64,000 nucleotides of DNA, taken from positions 1 to 64,000 of the forward strand of contig JAUHWG010000026.1 of NCBI GenBank assembly GCA_030424595.1, given 5' to 3'. The translations under genes were made by a program, and so were the position numbers. Every line of letters starts with the position of its first letter. Position 1 is the first letter of the stretch. Shown piece by piece: positions 1 to 8,952 of the stretch. The notes beneath the pieces are model-generated. The model saw nothing but the letters and a program-made list of their open reading frames with translations. It was not told the DNA's origin and searched no databases. Origin of the DNA: Polyangia bacterium (GTDB taxonomy: Bacteria > Myxococcota_A > Polyangia > Nannocystales > Nannocystaceae).

Positions 1-268
1 CCGCCGGCGGCAGCTCGATCTTGTGCTCGTTGAAGAAGCCGACGTCGTCGATGGTCTCCGGCGCCGGGATGTCCCCGTCCTCCAAGATCTTCTTGAACTG
101 GCCGAAGTCCTGGGCGCCGCCCTGGCCGACGCCAGCGCTGTCGCCCCCGCTCGCATAGGAGCCGGAGTCCTGCGCGGCCATGCAACCGCCGCCGAGGGCG
201 AGGGCGAGCGGGAGGGTGAGGAGGCGAGCTCCAAGGGCGGGCGTCTTGAGGCGAGAGAAGGTCGACAT
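1..268 (-). CDS. VWA-type lipoprotein, N-terminal part (runs off the window)
   Basis: The reverse strand opens at ATG 268-266 behind a GGAG-type ribosome site (GGAGACCTGACC). The first 30 residues form a signal peptide ending in a lipobox-like LALGGGC, so the mature protein is probably a lipid-anchored exported protein. After a Gly/Ser/Ala linker comes a segment with VGFFNEHKIELPPA, which matches the start of the conserved N-terminal region I associate with bacterial von Willebrand factor A domain proteins. The VWA fold itself lies outside the window, so this is a family guess from about 89 residues. The gene diverges from the HNH gene at 513. Confidence 0.55.
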   Translation of the reverse strand, partial: MSTFSRLKTPALGARLLTLPLALALGGGCMAAQDSGSYASGGDSAGVGQGGAQDFGQFKKILEDGDIPAPETIDDVGFFNEHKIELPPA

Positions 269-512
269 GGTCAGGTCTCCAAGCGGGCTCGCGGGCGATC
301 CCAGCGGCTCCAGGGGGGTAGTCGCCGCGGTCGTCCGCCGGTTCACCCCTGCTCGATCTTTTCTTGATCCTGCCGAGGATCCCCGGACTCTCGCCGATCT
401 TCGGGGGCGGACCCGAGCGCCCGCCATCGCCCCCGGCCCGCAGCCCCGCAGACACCGGCGAGACCGCAGCTGCACCTCCACAGGCCCGTGCTAGCCTCGA
501 AATGGGTCAGCG

Positions 513-1118
513 ATGGAGCCCAGGCGAGAGGTCGACAGGAGCGATGCAGGAGCCGCCCAAGGGGAGGCGGGCGGCCTCGGCGAGGGGCGGGAAGACCCGC
601 TCTCGGTCGCGCGAACGCTGGTCCTCGACGCCGGCTACCAACCCCTCCGGATCATCGGCTGGCGTCGCGCGATCTGCATGAGCTTCCTCGACAAGGTCGA
701 GGTGCTCGCCCACTACGCCTTCGACATCCCGACCCCCTCCCACTCCTATCCGACCCCAGCGGTCGTGCGCCTGCTCGGTCAGCTCCGCGTCCGCCCGCAG
801 GTCGTCCGCTTCTCGCGGCGCAACGTCTACCTCCGAGACGATCATCGCTGTCAGTACTGCGGCGTCGTCTTCCCCGCGGCGGAGCTCACCCTCGACCACG
901 TCGTCCCCCGGGTCGCCGGCGGCAAGACCAGCTGGACCAACGTCGTCGCCGCCTGTCGCCCCTGCAATCGGCGCAAGGGCGGACGGACCCCCGAGCAGGC
1001 CGGCCTCACCCTGCCGAAGCCGCCGCTCCGCCCCCGCTGGAGCCCCCAACGTCTGCTCCCGCGGATGCCCGCGGCGGTCCCCGAGGCCTGGCTCGACTGG
1101 ATCTTCACCCGCTCCTAG
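513..1118 (+). CDS. HNH endonuclease family protein
   Basis: A 201-residue protein with an HNH nuclease core. CQYCG at about residues 114-118 and CRPCNRRK near 149-156 form the zinc-binding pairs, and LDHVVPRVAGG holds the catalytic His region. The N-terminal half (LVLDAGYQPLRIIGWRRA) is the conserved lead-in of the small stand-alone HNH proteins common in actinobacteria and myxobacteria; their role is unknown and a DNA-repair or nicking role is only inferred. The first 30 residues do not look conserved, so the true start may lie downstream of 513. No operon partner; it lies 464 bp before mraY. Confidence 0.8.
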   Translation: MEPRREVDRSDAGAAQGEAGGLGEGREDPLSVARTLVLDAGYQPLRIIGWRRAICMSFLDKVEVLAHYAFDIPTPSHSYPTPAVVRLLGQLRVRPQVVRFSRRNVYLRDDHRCQYCGVVFPAAELTLDHVVPRVAGGKTSWTNVVAACRPCNRRKGGRTPEQAGLTLPKPPLRPRWSPQRLLPRMPAAVPEAWLDWIFTRS

Positions 1119-1582
1119 CGGCCCGCTGCTCTCGCCGCGCTCGTCGGTCATCTCAGCCTGGACGGAGCGCCGCTGGCCCGGGCTCTAGCCCGAGTGTTCC
1201 CGGAGGAGCGCAGGACGACCCGAAGAGCGGGGACCTTCGCCACGGCCTGCTCGACCCGACCGACCTGCTGGGGCGTCCAGGCCCCAAGAGGTCAAGAGGT
1301 CGCGCTTCGATCGAGACAGGTCCCCCCTCCCGGTGGCTCGCGCGCGCGTCGGCCGAGAGCAGGGCCTTGAACCAAGCCTTCGGCCGAGCGGCGGCGTACT
1401 CTGCCGAGACCGGCAAGTTCGCCGGTACATCGGCGGAGCCCGACCGAGCCCCGGCGGGGACCCAGATGTAGGTCCGCGCCCCAGATCGCGGCCGATGTGA
1501 TGGAGCCGTCGGAATTTTGCTCCGCCGGGCGTGTCGTGCCAACCCTTGGGGCACAACCTCAGGACCGCGGGCCAACCACATC
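1119..1582. other. Intergenic region before mraY
   Basis: I see no convincing gene in these 464 bases. Open frames on both strands are low-complexity Arg/Pro/Ala shadows. The region probably holds the promoter of mraY-murD, but I could not pick convincing -35/-10 elements. Confidence 0.4.
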
Positions 1583-2701
1583 GTGCTCTACCAACTTCTA
1601 TTCTCTCTGCACGATCAGGTCAGCTGGCTCAAGTGGCTCAACGTCCTCCGCTACACGTCGACGAGGATCCTTGCCGCGACCCTGACCGCGCTCCTCCTCT
1701 CGCTCGTCCTCTACCCGTGGTTCATCCGCACCCTGCAGAAGATCCAGCTCGGCCAGGTCGTCCGCGACGACGGGCCTGAGTCCCACTTCTCCAAGCGCGG
1801 CACCCCGACCATGGGGGGCTCCCTGATCCTCTTCACCCTCATCATCCCGACGGTGATGTGGGCGGACATGGGCAACCCCTTCATCCTCCTAGCGACGGCG
1901 ATCACCGCCGGCTACGGCGTGATCGGCTTCGTCGACGATGCCCTCAAGGTCCGCCGCAAGAGCTCGGCGGGCATGCCCGGGAAGGTCAAATTCCTCCTCC
2001 AGATCGTCGTCGCGGCGGCCTGCGTCGCCTATCTCTACTCGTCGTCGATGATGCCGGAGAGCTTCCGCTTCCGCCTCGCGCTGCCGCTGCTGGACTTCTA
2101 CTCCTACGACATCGCCCTCCCCGCGTTCCTCTATATGGGCCTGGCGACCTTCGTGATCGTCGGCTTCTCGAACGCGGTCAACCTGACCGACGGCCTCGAC
2201 GGCCTGGCGATCATGCCGGTGGTGATCGCCGCGGGCTCCTTCCTGATCCTGACCTACGCGGCCGGGACGATCATCGCCGGCTTCGACATCGCCCGCTATC
2301 TCAACATCCCCCACATCCCCGGGGTCGGCGAGCTCGCGATCTACTGCGGGGCCATGTGCGGGGCCGGGATCGGCTTCCTCTGGTACAACACCTTCCCGGC
2401 GAGCGTCTTCATGGGCGATGTCGGCTCGCTGCCCCTCGGCGCTGGCCTCGGCTTCCTCGCGGTCGCCTCCAAGAACGAGTTCACGCTGGTGATCATCGGC
2501 GGTCTCTTCGTCCTCGAGACCGTCAGCGTCATCGTCCAGGTGGTCTCCTTTAAGCTGACCGGTAAGCGGGTCTTCAAGATGGCGCCGATCCACCACCACT
2601 TCGAGCTCAAGGGCTGGAGCGAGCCCAAGGTCGTCGTCCGCTTCTGGATCATCGCCTTCATGCTCGCCCTCGTCGGCCTCGCCACCCTCAAGCTCCGATG
2701 A
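1583..2701 (+). CDS. mraY: Phospho-N-acetylmuramoyl-pentapeptide-transferase (MraY)
   Basis: Integral membrane enzyme that transfers phospho-MurNAc-pentapeptide from UDP to undecaprenyl phosphate, making lipid I. It follows E. coli MraY along its length: VVRDDGPESHFSKRGTPTMGG near the N terminus, GVIGFVDDALK with the Asp pair needed for activity, NAVNLTDGLDGLA, FMGDVGSLPLG and MAPIHHHFELKGW near the C terminus, ending in GLATLKLR. The frame is open to a TTG at 1517, but the family start matches GTG at 1583 (LYQLLFSLHDQ), giving 372 residues. The stop overlaps the murD start by 4 bp (ATGA), implying translational coupling. The usual murE, murF, ftsW and murG neighbours are absent. Confidence 0.97.
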   Translation: MLYQLLFSLHDQVSWLKWLNVLRYTSTRILAATLTALLLSLVLYPWFIRTLQKIQLGQVVRDDGPESHFSKRGTPTMGGSLILFTLIIPTVMWADMGNPFILLATAITAGYGVIGFVDDALKVRRKSSAGMPGKVKFLLQIVVAAACVAYLYSSSMMPESFRFRLALPLLDFYSYDIALPAFLYMGLATFVIVGFSNAVNLTDGLDGLAIMPVVIAAGSFLILTYAAGTIIAGFDIARYLNIPHIPGVGELAIYCGAMCGAGIGFLWYNTFPASVFMGDVGSLPLGAGLGFLAVASKNEFTLVIIGGLFVLETVSVIVQVVSFKLTGKRVFKMAPIHHHFELKGWSEPKVVVRFWIIAFMLALVGLATLKLR

Positions 2702-4092
2702 TCGACGACATCCCCCCGCTCCCCTGGCGTCGCGCCCTCGTGATCGGCCTCGGCTGCAGCGGCCGGGAGTCCGCGGCGCTGCTGTGCCACCTCGGCCTCG
2801 AGGTCCGCGCCTACGACCGCAACCCCGCAGCGACCGCGCCCGACGGTGTGGAGCTCTTCCTCGGCGACCCAGCGCCGACGCCTGAGGCCTTCGCGGGGAT
2901 CGACCTCCTCGTCCTCAGCCCCGGCGTCCCCCCCGAGAGCGTCCGCGCGCTCGCGCGCCTCCACGCCCCAGACGCCGCGATCCACGGGGAGATGAGCCTG
3001 GCGCTCGATCTCCTCGGCCGGCGCTGGCCGGGGTTGCCGACCGTCCTCGTCACCGGCACCAACGGCAAGAGCACAGTGACCGCCCTGACCGGCGCCATCC
3101 TCAGCGCCGGCGGCCTCGATCCCTTCACCGGCGGCAACCTCGGAGTGCCGCTCTCGGCCGCCATCCTCGCCCTCCTCCGCGGCGAGCGACGGCCGCCCGG
3201 GAGCCTGGTGCTCGAGTGTTCGAGCTTCCAGCTCGAGACGATGAACGAGGCCGTGCTCCACCCGACGGACGTGGCGATGATCCTCAACATCTCGCCCGAC
3301 CACCTCGATCGCTACACCGACATCCACGCCTACGCCGCGACCAAGGCGCGGATCTTCGCCGGCCTGGGGGAGCAGGGCCTCGCCCTCCTCGATCACGAGG
3401 ATCCCTTCACAGCTCGCCTGCGCGAGCAGGCCTCGGGCCGCTTGACCCTGGTCGGCGGTCCAGACCCCGAGTCGCCGACGATCCTCGGCTCTGGCGCAGG
3501 GGAGGCGCTCCAGCTCGGCGACGGCGCGCTTCTCCCGAGGGCGGCGCTCGCCCTCGCTGGCCGTCACAACTCTAAGAACGCGCTCTTCGCCCTCGCCGCG
3601 GCGCGCCACCTCGGGGTCTCCCTCGCCGCGTGCGAGGCGGGCCTGCGCTCCTTCGCCGGCCTCCCCCACCGGATGATCCTCGTCCGCGAGGTCGACGGAG
3701 TCCGCTACTACGACGACTCCAAGGCGACCAACGTCGCCAGCGTCGTCGCCAACATCGACGGCTTTGATCGACCCTACGTGCTCATCGCCGGCGGTCGCCG
3801 CAAGGACGACGACCTCACCCTCCTCCGCCCTCACCTCGCGAAGCGTGCCCGCGCGCTGATCGCGATCGGCGAGTCTGCCGACGCCTTCGCCGCGATCGCC
3901 GAGGGCGTCGTCCCCTGGGCCAAGGCCACCACCATGGACGAAGCCGTCGCCATGGCCCGCGCATACGCCGAGGCAGGCGACGCGGTCCTCCTCTCCCCCG
4001 CCTGCTCGAGCTTCGACTGGTACCGCAACTACGCGGAGCGCGGCGACGTCTTCACCCGCGCGGTCGAGGCGCTCGAGGAGACGCGCTCCTAG
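2698..4092 (+). CDS. murD: UDP-N-acetylmuramoyl-L-alanine--D-glutamate ligase (MurD)
   Basis: Cytoplasmic ATP-dependent ligase adding D-Glu to UDP-MurNAc-L-Ala. The 464-residue length is normal. Visible motifs are the N-terminal Rossmann-like VIGLGCSGRESA, the P-loop VTGTNGKSTV at about 117-126, ECSSFQLET, the Mur-ligase ILNISPDHLDRY, AGRHNSKNALFALAAA and the C-terminal YYDDSKATNVASV. Translation is coupled to mraY through a 4-bp overlap. A hairpin 21 bp after the stop may terminate the operon. Confidence 0.96.
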   Translation: MIDDIPPLPWRRALVIGLGCSGRESAALLCHLGLEVRAYDRNPAATAPDGVELFLGDPAPTPEAFAGIDLLVLSPGVPPESVRALARLHAPDAAIHGEMSLALDLLGRRWPGLPTVLVTGTNGKSTVTALTGAILSAGGLDPFTGGNLGVPLSAAILALLRGERRPPGSLVLECSSFQLETMNEAVLHPTDVAMILNISPDHLDRYTDIHAYAATKARIFAGLGEQGLALLDHEDPFTARLREQASGRLTLVGGPDPESPTILGSGAGEALQLGDGALLPRAALALAGRHNSKNALFALAAARHLGVSLAACEAGLRSFAGLPHRMILVREVDGVRYYDDSKATNVASVVANIDGFDRPYVLIAGGRRKDDDLTLLRPHLAKRARALIAIGESADAFAAIAEGVVPWAKATTMDEAVAMARAYAEAGDAVLLSPACSSFDWYRNYAERGDVFTRAVEALEETRS

Positions 4093-4112
4093 AGGCAGGG
4101 CGCGCAAGAGAC

Positions 4113-4133
4113 CGTGTCACTGACGGTGACACG
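4113..4133. terminator. Hairpin between convergent murD and MAPEG genes
   Basis: An 8-bp perfect stem (CGTGTCAC / GTGACACG) with a 5-base loop lies in the 82-bp gap between two convergent genes. There is no T-tract, so it may be a bidirectional or Rho-assisted terminator rather than a classic intrinsic one. Confidence 0.4.
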
Positions 4134-4174
4134 TGAGTTGTCGAGGACGCCCCACAGCAGCGCCTATTTCAGGG

Positions 4175-4624
4175 CTAGGTCGTCAGCCCGCCGTCACAGC
4201 AGCCGACCGCGATCGCAGCCCGGACCACCAAGGCGATGATGCAGAGGCTCGAGAGCGCGAAGAGGGCGAAGCGGACGATGACCCGATTGACGATCGCCTG
4301 CACCAGGCTGTGGGCGATCCGCAGGCCGACATAGGCCCACGCGATCGTCAGGTTGATCCCGTCACCGTGACCACAGAGCGCGAGAACGATGCAGATCGTG
4401 TAGAAGAGCGTCGGCTCAGCCAGGAGATGGTTGTAGTTGTGGGCCTTCCACTGGACCTGCTCCGGAAGCAGCTCATCGAGCGTACCGCCCCGGTTGCCGA
4501 CCTGGTTCATGCTGTCGATCCCGGCGCGGTTCATCGCCGGAATCCGGGTGACGTACATCCACAGCCACATGACCATGGTCCAAGCGACGAGGGCGACGAC
4601 GGGGGCGAGAATCGGGCTATGCAT
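4175..4624 (-). CDS. MAPEG family membrane protein
   Basis: A 149-residue protein with about four hydrophobic helices and the MAPEG signature region NYNHLLAEPTLFY followed by AWAYVGLRIAHSLVQA. MAPEG proteins include glutathione-dependent membrane transferases and peroxidases; bacterial members are mostly uncharacterised, so no substrate is assigned. It stands alone, convergent with murD. ATG at 4624 is the start. Confidence 0.8.
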   Translation of the reverse strand: MHSPILAPVVALVAWTMVMWLWMYVTRIPAMNRAGIDSMNQVGNRGGTLDELLPEQVQWKAHNYNHLLAEPTLFYTICIVLALCGHGDGINLTIAWAYVGLRIAHSLVQAIVNRVIVRFALFALSSLCIIALVVRAAIAVGCCDGGLTT

Positions 4625-4936
4625 CGGCAGTGGATCCGCGGCGAAGGTTGACGGCGCGCCGAAGCCTTGTCAACGACGCGCGCCCCCTCGAGGTCGTCGG
4701 TCGCCCGAACGTCGCTCCTCAGCGCCGCGGAGGCTCGACGAGAACGCCGCGCCGCGGACGTCCCTGTCCGCCCCCAAGGGGGTGACCGCAGCGCGACGCC
4801 GGACGACGCGGCCCGCGGCTCGAGGGGGCTTGAGTAAAACCGCGCTCGGGATCCCTGATGGCCGGAGATGAGCGCTGCGAGCCCCTTCCTCCGACTTTGC
4901 CCGGGGCCTCGAACGGGGCCTTGATACTCTTCACCG
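4625..4936. other. Intergenic region between divergent MAPEG and TerD-like genes
   Basis: These 312 bases separate two divergent genes and must hold both promoters. I see no coding sequence with a believable composition and no distinct operator. Confidence 0.35.
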
Positions 4937-7126
4937 ATGGAAGCCATCGCGATCCGACGCCTGCGCGCTCTCCCGCTCAAGCGCGGCGCGGGGATCTCGA
5001 CCAAGGGGCGCCTCTCGGTCCTCGCCGAGCTCGCGGCCCTCGGCTACCGCCTGCGCAACCCGGAGCTGCTCGATCAGGCGGATCCCTCCTGGCTCGAGGG
5101 CCACCGCCTCCGGATCGCCGAGCTCAAGGCGCTCCGCGGCGGCGACGTCGACCACGTCCACCTCTTCCTGAATTTTCCCGACGACATCCCCGACGATGAC
5201 GCGCACTTCGCCAAGCGGGTGGTCGCCTACTTCGGCAACCTCACCGGCGCCTACGATGGACTGGAGACCGGTGAAGAGGGCGAGCGGCTCGAGAACGGGG
5301 TCTTCGTCCCGCGCTGGCTCTTTGACCTCCGGGACTTCGGCGCGGATCCGATCACCCAGCTGCAGAGCCCCTCGCTCTACGCTCGGGCGAAGGCCCGCCT
5401 CAAGCGGCGCAAGGCGGACCGGCACGTCGAGTGGATCGACCTCGAGCTGGTCTGGGAGGAGGAGCTCACGGGACGTCTCGCCGCCTACCTCCGCGACAAC
5501 CTCTACGCGAAGTCGTCGATCAAAGAGGCGCTCCACGACGACATCAAGGCGCTCCTCCTGAGGCTCGGCGATGGGGCCACGCTCGACCCCGACCGGATCA
5601 GCCAGAGCGAGACGAAGGCGCTGGTCCTCGCCACCTACTGGCAGACCCAGCGGCCCGACGCCGTCCTCGCCCTCGCCCGGACCCCCACGGATCTCCTGCG
5701 GATGCTCGCGTCCATCACCGGGACGGACATCAGCCTCGCGACGAAGATCCGCTTCCCAAAGCTGAGCCGCCGGCAGCGACGGGTCCTCCTCCAGGCGCTC
5801 GAGCGCAGCCCGAGCCTCGCCGAGGATCTCCGGCGCCACCGCGGGCTCTGGCTCGCGCTCGGCAAGAGCGTCCACGTCGGCGAGTACGCCAGCGCCTACC
5901 CGAAGAGCGCCGCGGCCTTCGCCGCCCTCCGCGAGGGGACGATCATCACCTACGCCAGCGAGACCGAGCGCCTCCTCCAAGAGCGCGATCTCGACGGCGT
6001 GCTCGCCCACCTGCGCGGCCGACCGGGGCTCCTCGGCCGTCGCCTCCACGAGCTGCTCCGCCGCTTTAAGGGCGGGGAAGAGCCTATCTTCGCCGCCTTC
6101 TCCGAGGCCGCCGAGCGGATCCCGAGCAAGGCGTTGTTGGTCCTGGATCCCTACTTCGCGACGATCAACCGCTCCGAGCACCGAGCGGTGATCAACAAGC
6201 GCGGCAAGCTCAAGGTGCTGCCGAACAACTCTCTAGGGGCGCTCCCCCCTGCGGTCGCCCAGAGGGCCCGGACGCTCGCCCGCGACGCGCTCCTGCGCCG
6301 CTTTCGCGCCCGCGGACCGCTGCCCGGGGCCAAGGTGTGGATCGACCCGGAGCTCTCGCGCTACACGGTCCCGCTGCAGCAGCGCGCGACCTCGGACGCG
6401 CTCCTCTCCTTCGGCCGCGGCTCGCGGATCCCTGTCGACTTCGGCAAGGTGCTCCGCCTCTTCATCTACTGGCGGCAAAAGGAGTGGCGCACCGATCTCG
6501 ACCTCTCGGTGATCCAGTTTGACGCCGAGCTCAACTACGCCGGCCACGTCAGCTACACCAACCTTCAGGGGGCGGGGATCGTCCACTCCGGGGATATCGT
6601 CTCTGCCCCCAAGGGCGCCGCCGAGTTCGTCGATATCACCCTTCGTCAGCTCCCCCCGGAGGCCCGCTACCTCGCGGTCGAGGTCAACCGCTTCAGCGGC
6701 GAGGAGTTCGCCGAGATGCGCTGCCACGCCGGCTGGATGATCCGCGAGGAGGTCAACGCGAGTCTCAAGACCTTCGACATCAAGACCGTCGCCAACAAGC
6801 TCGATCTCAACGGCACCGGCGACTACGCGGTGCCCCTGGTCGTCGACCTCGAGGCGCGCGAGATCATCCTGACAGACCTCTACATGGGCGGGAAGACCCT
6901 GCACAACGACGTGGAGGGCAGCTACGCCAACGTCTCGCTCGCCTGTCGGGCGCTCCGCGAGTTCACGACGACGAGGCCGTCGATGCTCCAGCTCGCCGAG
7001 CTCCACCTGGAGGCCCGCGGCGGCGCCCGGGTCGACGAGCGCGAGGGCGCCGACGTCACCTTCGGCGTCCACGACTGCACCTACAGCGCGACCGACACCG
7101 CGACGATCCTGAGCGAGCTGCTCTAG
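4937..7126 (+). CDS. Large protein with C-terminal TerD-like domain
   Basis: A 729-residue cytoplasmic protein without a signal peptide. Residues 1 to about 480 form a mostly helical Arg/Leu-rich region that I do not recognise. From about 490 to 690 the pattern resembles TerD/TerE calcium-binding domains of the tellurite-resistance system: IPVDFGKVLRLFIYWRQ, TDLDLSVIQFDAEL, HVSYTNL, GIVHSGDI and EFVDITLRQLP, with acidic residues spaced as in calcium sites. Fused and stand-alone versions occur in predicted stress or defence clusters, but no other ter gene is visible here. It is monocistronic. Domain assignment is by pattern memory, so the name is provisional. Confidence 0.6.
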   Translation: MEAIAIRRLRALPLKRGAGISTKGRLSVLAELAALGYRLRNPELLDQADPSWLEGHRLRIAELKALRGGDVDHVHLFLNFPDDIPDDDAHFAKRVVAYFGNLTGAYDGLETGEEGERLENGVFVPRWLFDLRDFGADPITQLQSPSLYARAKARLKRRKADRHVEWIDLELVWEEELTGRLAAYLRDNLYAKSSIKEALHDDIKALLLRLGDGATLDPDRISQSETKALVLATYWQTQRPDAVLALARTPTDLLRMLASITGTDISLATKIRFPKLSRRQRRVLLQALERSPSLAEDLRRHRGLWLALGKSVHVGEYASAYPKSAAAFAALREGTIITYASETERLLQERDLDGVLAHLRGRPGLLGRRLHELLRRFKGGEEPIFAAFSEAAERIPSKALLVLDPYFATINRSEHRAVINKRGKLKVLPNNSLGALPPAVAQRARTLARDALLRRFRARGPLPGAKVWIDPELSRYTVPLQQRATSDALLSFGRGSRIPVDFGKVLRLFIYWRQKEWRTDLDLSVIQFDAELNYAGHVSYTNLQGAGIVHSGDIVSAPKGAAEFVDITLRQLPPEARYLAVEVNRFSGEEFAEMRCHAGWMIREEVNASLKTFDIKTVANKLDLNGTGDYAVPLVVDLEAREIILTDLYMGGKTLHNDVEGSYANVSLACRALREFTTTRPSMLQLAELHLEARGGARVDEREGADVTFGVHDCTYSATDTATILSELL

Positions 7127-7335
7127 CCCCTTGGGCGGGCGAGAAGACGCCCCTCCGGCGCAGGGCTGCCGCGCCCGCGACCACACCGTTCGTCGAGCGC
7201 CGATCGTCCGAGCGACGCTTGAACAGGGCTTGCCCGCGCCGGCGACCTCGTCGATACTGGGCGGCGGAGGCCTGGGCGTCGCTTCCTTCTCAATGTTCCC
7301 TTGCTATAGCGGCGCCAATCTCCTCCGCTAGTCCC

Positions 7336-7359
7336 CGAGCCCAGGCATGCCTGGGCTCG
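7336..7359. promoter_or_regulatory. 24-bp perfect palindrome in the 303-bp gap after the TerD-like gene
   Basis: The half-site CGAGCCCAGGCA is followed directly by its exact reverse complement, giving an uninterrupted 24-bp palindrome about 210 bp after the TerD-like stop and 70 bp before the metallo-hydrolase start. A hairpin of this kind with no loop is more like a protein-binding operator than a terminator. The rest of gap 7127-7429 shows nothing else. Confidence 0.4.
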
Positions 7360-7429
7360 CTCTTCTCGCGGGTCCCAAGCGAGCCCTGAGGCCCACCGTA
7401 CGCCCGCTCAGAGCCCATGGGGGGCGACG

Positions 7430-8521
7430 GTGACCTGGACGGGGGGCGACGTCCGGCCCATGGTTGCGTCGATGGACCGACGCCGCCTCACGATCCCCGC
7501 GACGCTGACCCATAGCGACGGGGAGTTCTTCGCCGACAACCGCCGCGGCGCTCGCTACCACAACCCCTGGGACAGCCCGCCCCTCCCTGGCGCGCGGGAC
7601 CTCATCAAGTGGCAGACCTCGCGCGACCGCGGCGCGCGGCGGAGCGCCACGATCAAGACGATCGCCGAGCCGCTCGATCGCTTGGCGGCGCTCGCGGGCG
7701 ACGCTCGAGTTCTCTGGATCGGCCACGCGTCGTTCCTGATCGAGCTGGACGGGCTCCGCGTGCTGGTCGATCCGATCTTCGGACGCGCCGCGGGGATCGT
7801 CGCCCGGGTCAGCCCCGCCGCCCTCCAAGCCGCCGAGCTCCCGCCTATCGACGCTGTCCTCGTGACCCACGGCCACCACGATCACCTCGACCCCGCGAGC
7901 CTCCGCGCCCTCGCCCGTCGCTTCGGCCCCGAGCTCCCCTTCATCGTCCCGAGCGCCCTCGGACGTTGCCTGCCCCGGAGCTGCCGGAGGATCGTCGAGC
8001 TCGACTGGTGGGAGGCGGTGTCACTCGGCGGGGTCGAGGTCTCCCTCGTCCCGGCCCAACACTGGCACCGACGGATCATCGACACCAACCGGGCGCTGTG
8101 GGGCGGCTTTGTCCTCCGCGGATCCAAGACCGTCTACCACTCTGGAGACACCGGCTACTTCGGCGGCTTTCGGGCGATCGGCGAGGTCTTCGGCGGGATC
8201 GACATCGCCTGCCTCCCGCTCGGCGCCTACGAGCCCCGATGGTTCATGCACTCCCAGCATATGGACCCCGAGAGCTCGCTCCGGGCCTGGCGGGATCTCG
8301 GTGCGGGCCACTTCGTCGGCATGCACTGGGGCACCTTTGATCTCTCGGACGAGGCGGTCGACGCGGGCCCGCAGGTCCTCCTCCGCGAGATCGCGGAGCG
8401 AGGCCTCGACCCGCGACGGTTTCACATTCTCTGGCCAGGCGGAAGCGTCGGCCTCGATCCGCGGGGGGCCACGGCCTCGACCGGGGTCGCGACGTTTGCC
8501 GCCAGCGACCCGGACGATTAG
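7430..8521 (+). CDS. Metallo-beta-lactamase-fold hydrolase (NAPE-PLD/UlaG-like)
   Basis: A 363-residue protein of the MBL superfamily group that includes N-acyl-phosphatidylethanolamine phospholipase D. It has WIGHASFLIELDG and LVDPIF before the metal motif VTHGHHDHLD (HxHxDH), then YHSGDTGYF and the C-terminal MHWGTFDLSDE. These are the expected His and Asp metal ligands for a two-zinc site. No clear signal peptide is seen. Candidate starts are at 7430, 7460 and 7472; the last two are equally plausible because conservation only begins at about residue 40. Substrate unknown. Confidence 0.82.
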   Translation: MTWTGGDVRPMVASMDRRRLTIPATLTHSDGEFFADNRRGARYHNPWDSPPLPGARDLIKWQTSRDRGARRSATIKTIAEPLDRLAALAGDARVLWIGHASFLIELDGLRVLVDPIFGRAAGIVARVSPAALQAAELPPIDAVLVTHGHHDHLDPASLRALARRFGPELPFIVPSALGRCLPRSCRRIVELDWWEAVSLGGVEVSLVPAQHWHRRIIDTNRALWGGFVLRGSKTVYHSGDTGYFGGFRAIGEVFGGIDIACLPLGAYEPRWFMHSQHMDPESSLRAWRDLGAGHFVGMHWGTFDLSDEAVDAGPQVLLREIAERGLDPRRFHILWPGGSVGLDPRGATASTGVATFAASDPDD

Positions 8522-8952
8522 CCACAGATCGTGAGGGGCCACGGCCCGCGCCAGCGTCCTGATCCCGTACTCGCTCAGCGTGCGCATGTCCCAGAAATCG
8601 TCGGTACGCTCCGCACGGTGGAGAGGTCCTCGTCGCGGCTTGCGCAGGTCACGTCGAGCTCGTAGAGGGGGCACTCCTGGAGATCCGCGCGGCCGTGGGG
8701 GCCGACTCCGGAGGGTCGGCGGGACCACGCCCGCCGGCTGGATACGCGGACCCTAGGGCGGGCATGCACACCGCCGAGGCGAGCATTCTGACCTGCCCCC
8801 CATCTCGCGCATGCCTCGGTCCTCAGACCAGGTCCGGTTGCTCTGTCCGCACCACCCCAGCGCCCACCCCGGGACCCCCACGACGAGGGCAGCCGGGCCC
8901 GTTGGACATAGGAGCCGACCCGCGTCACGGTCCCCGCACCCTAAGGATACCT
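8522..8952. other. Intergenic region, possible remnant on the reverse strand
   Basis: No intact gene in 431 bases. On the reverse strand between about 8530 and 8700 two short frames read somewhat protein-like (ECPLYELDVTCASRDEDL, then DFWDMRTLSEYG in another frame), which may be the end of a decayed gene. The evidence is weak. Confidence 0.25.

Noticed and set aside
2341..4107. A 588-codon reverse-strand frame opposite mraY-murD
   Set aside because: It is antisense to well-recognised genes, rich in Arg/Glu/Asp/Gly, and lacks any domain. High GC bias makes long antisense frames common here.
8530..8700. Possible small reverse-strand gene after the metallo-hydrolase
   Set aside because: Needs a frame change and has no start or family similarity; noted only as a possible remnant.
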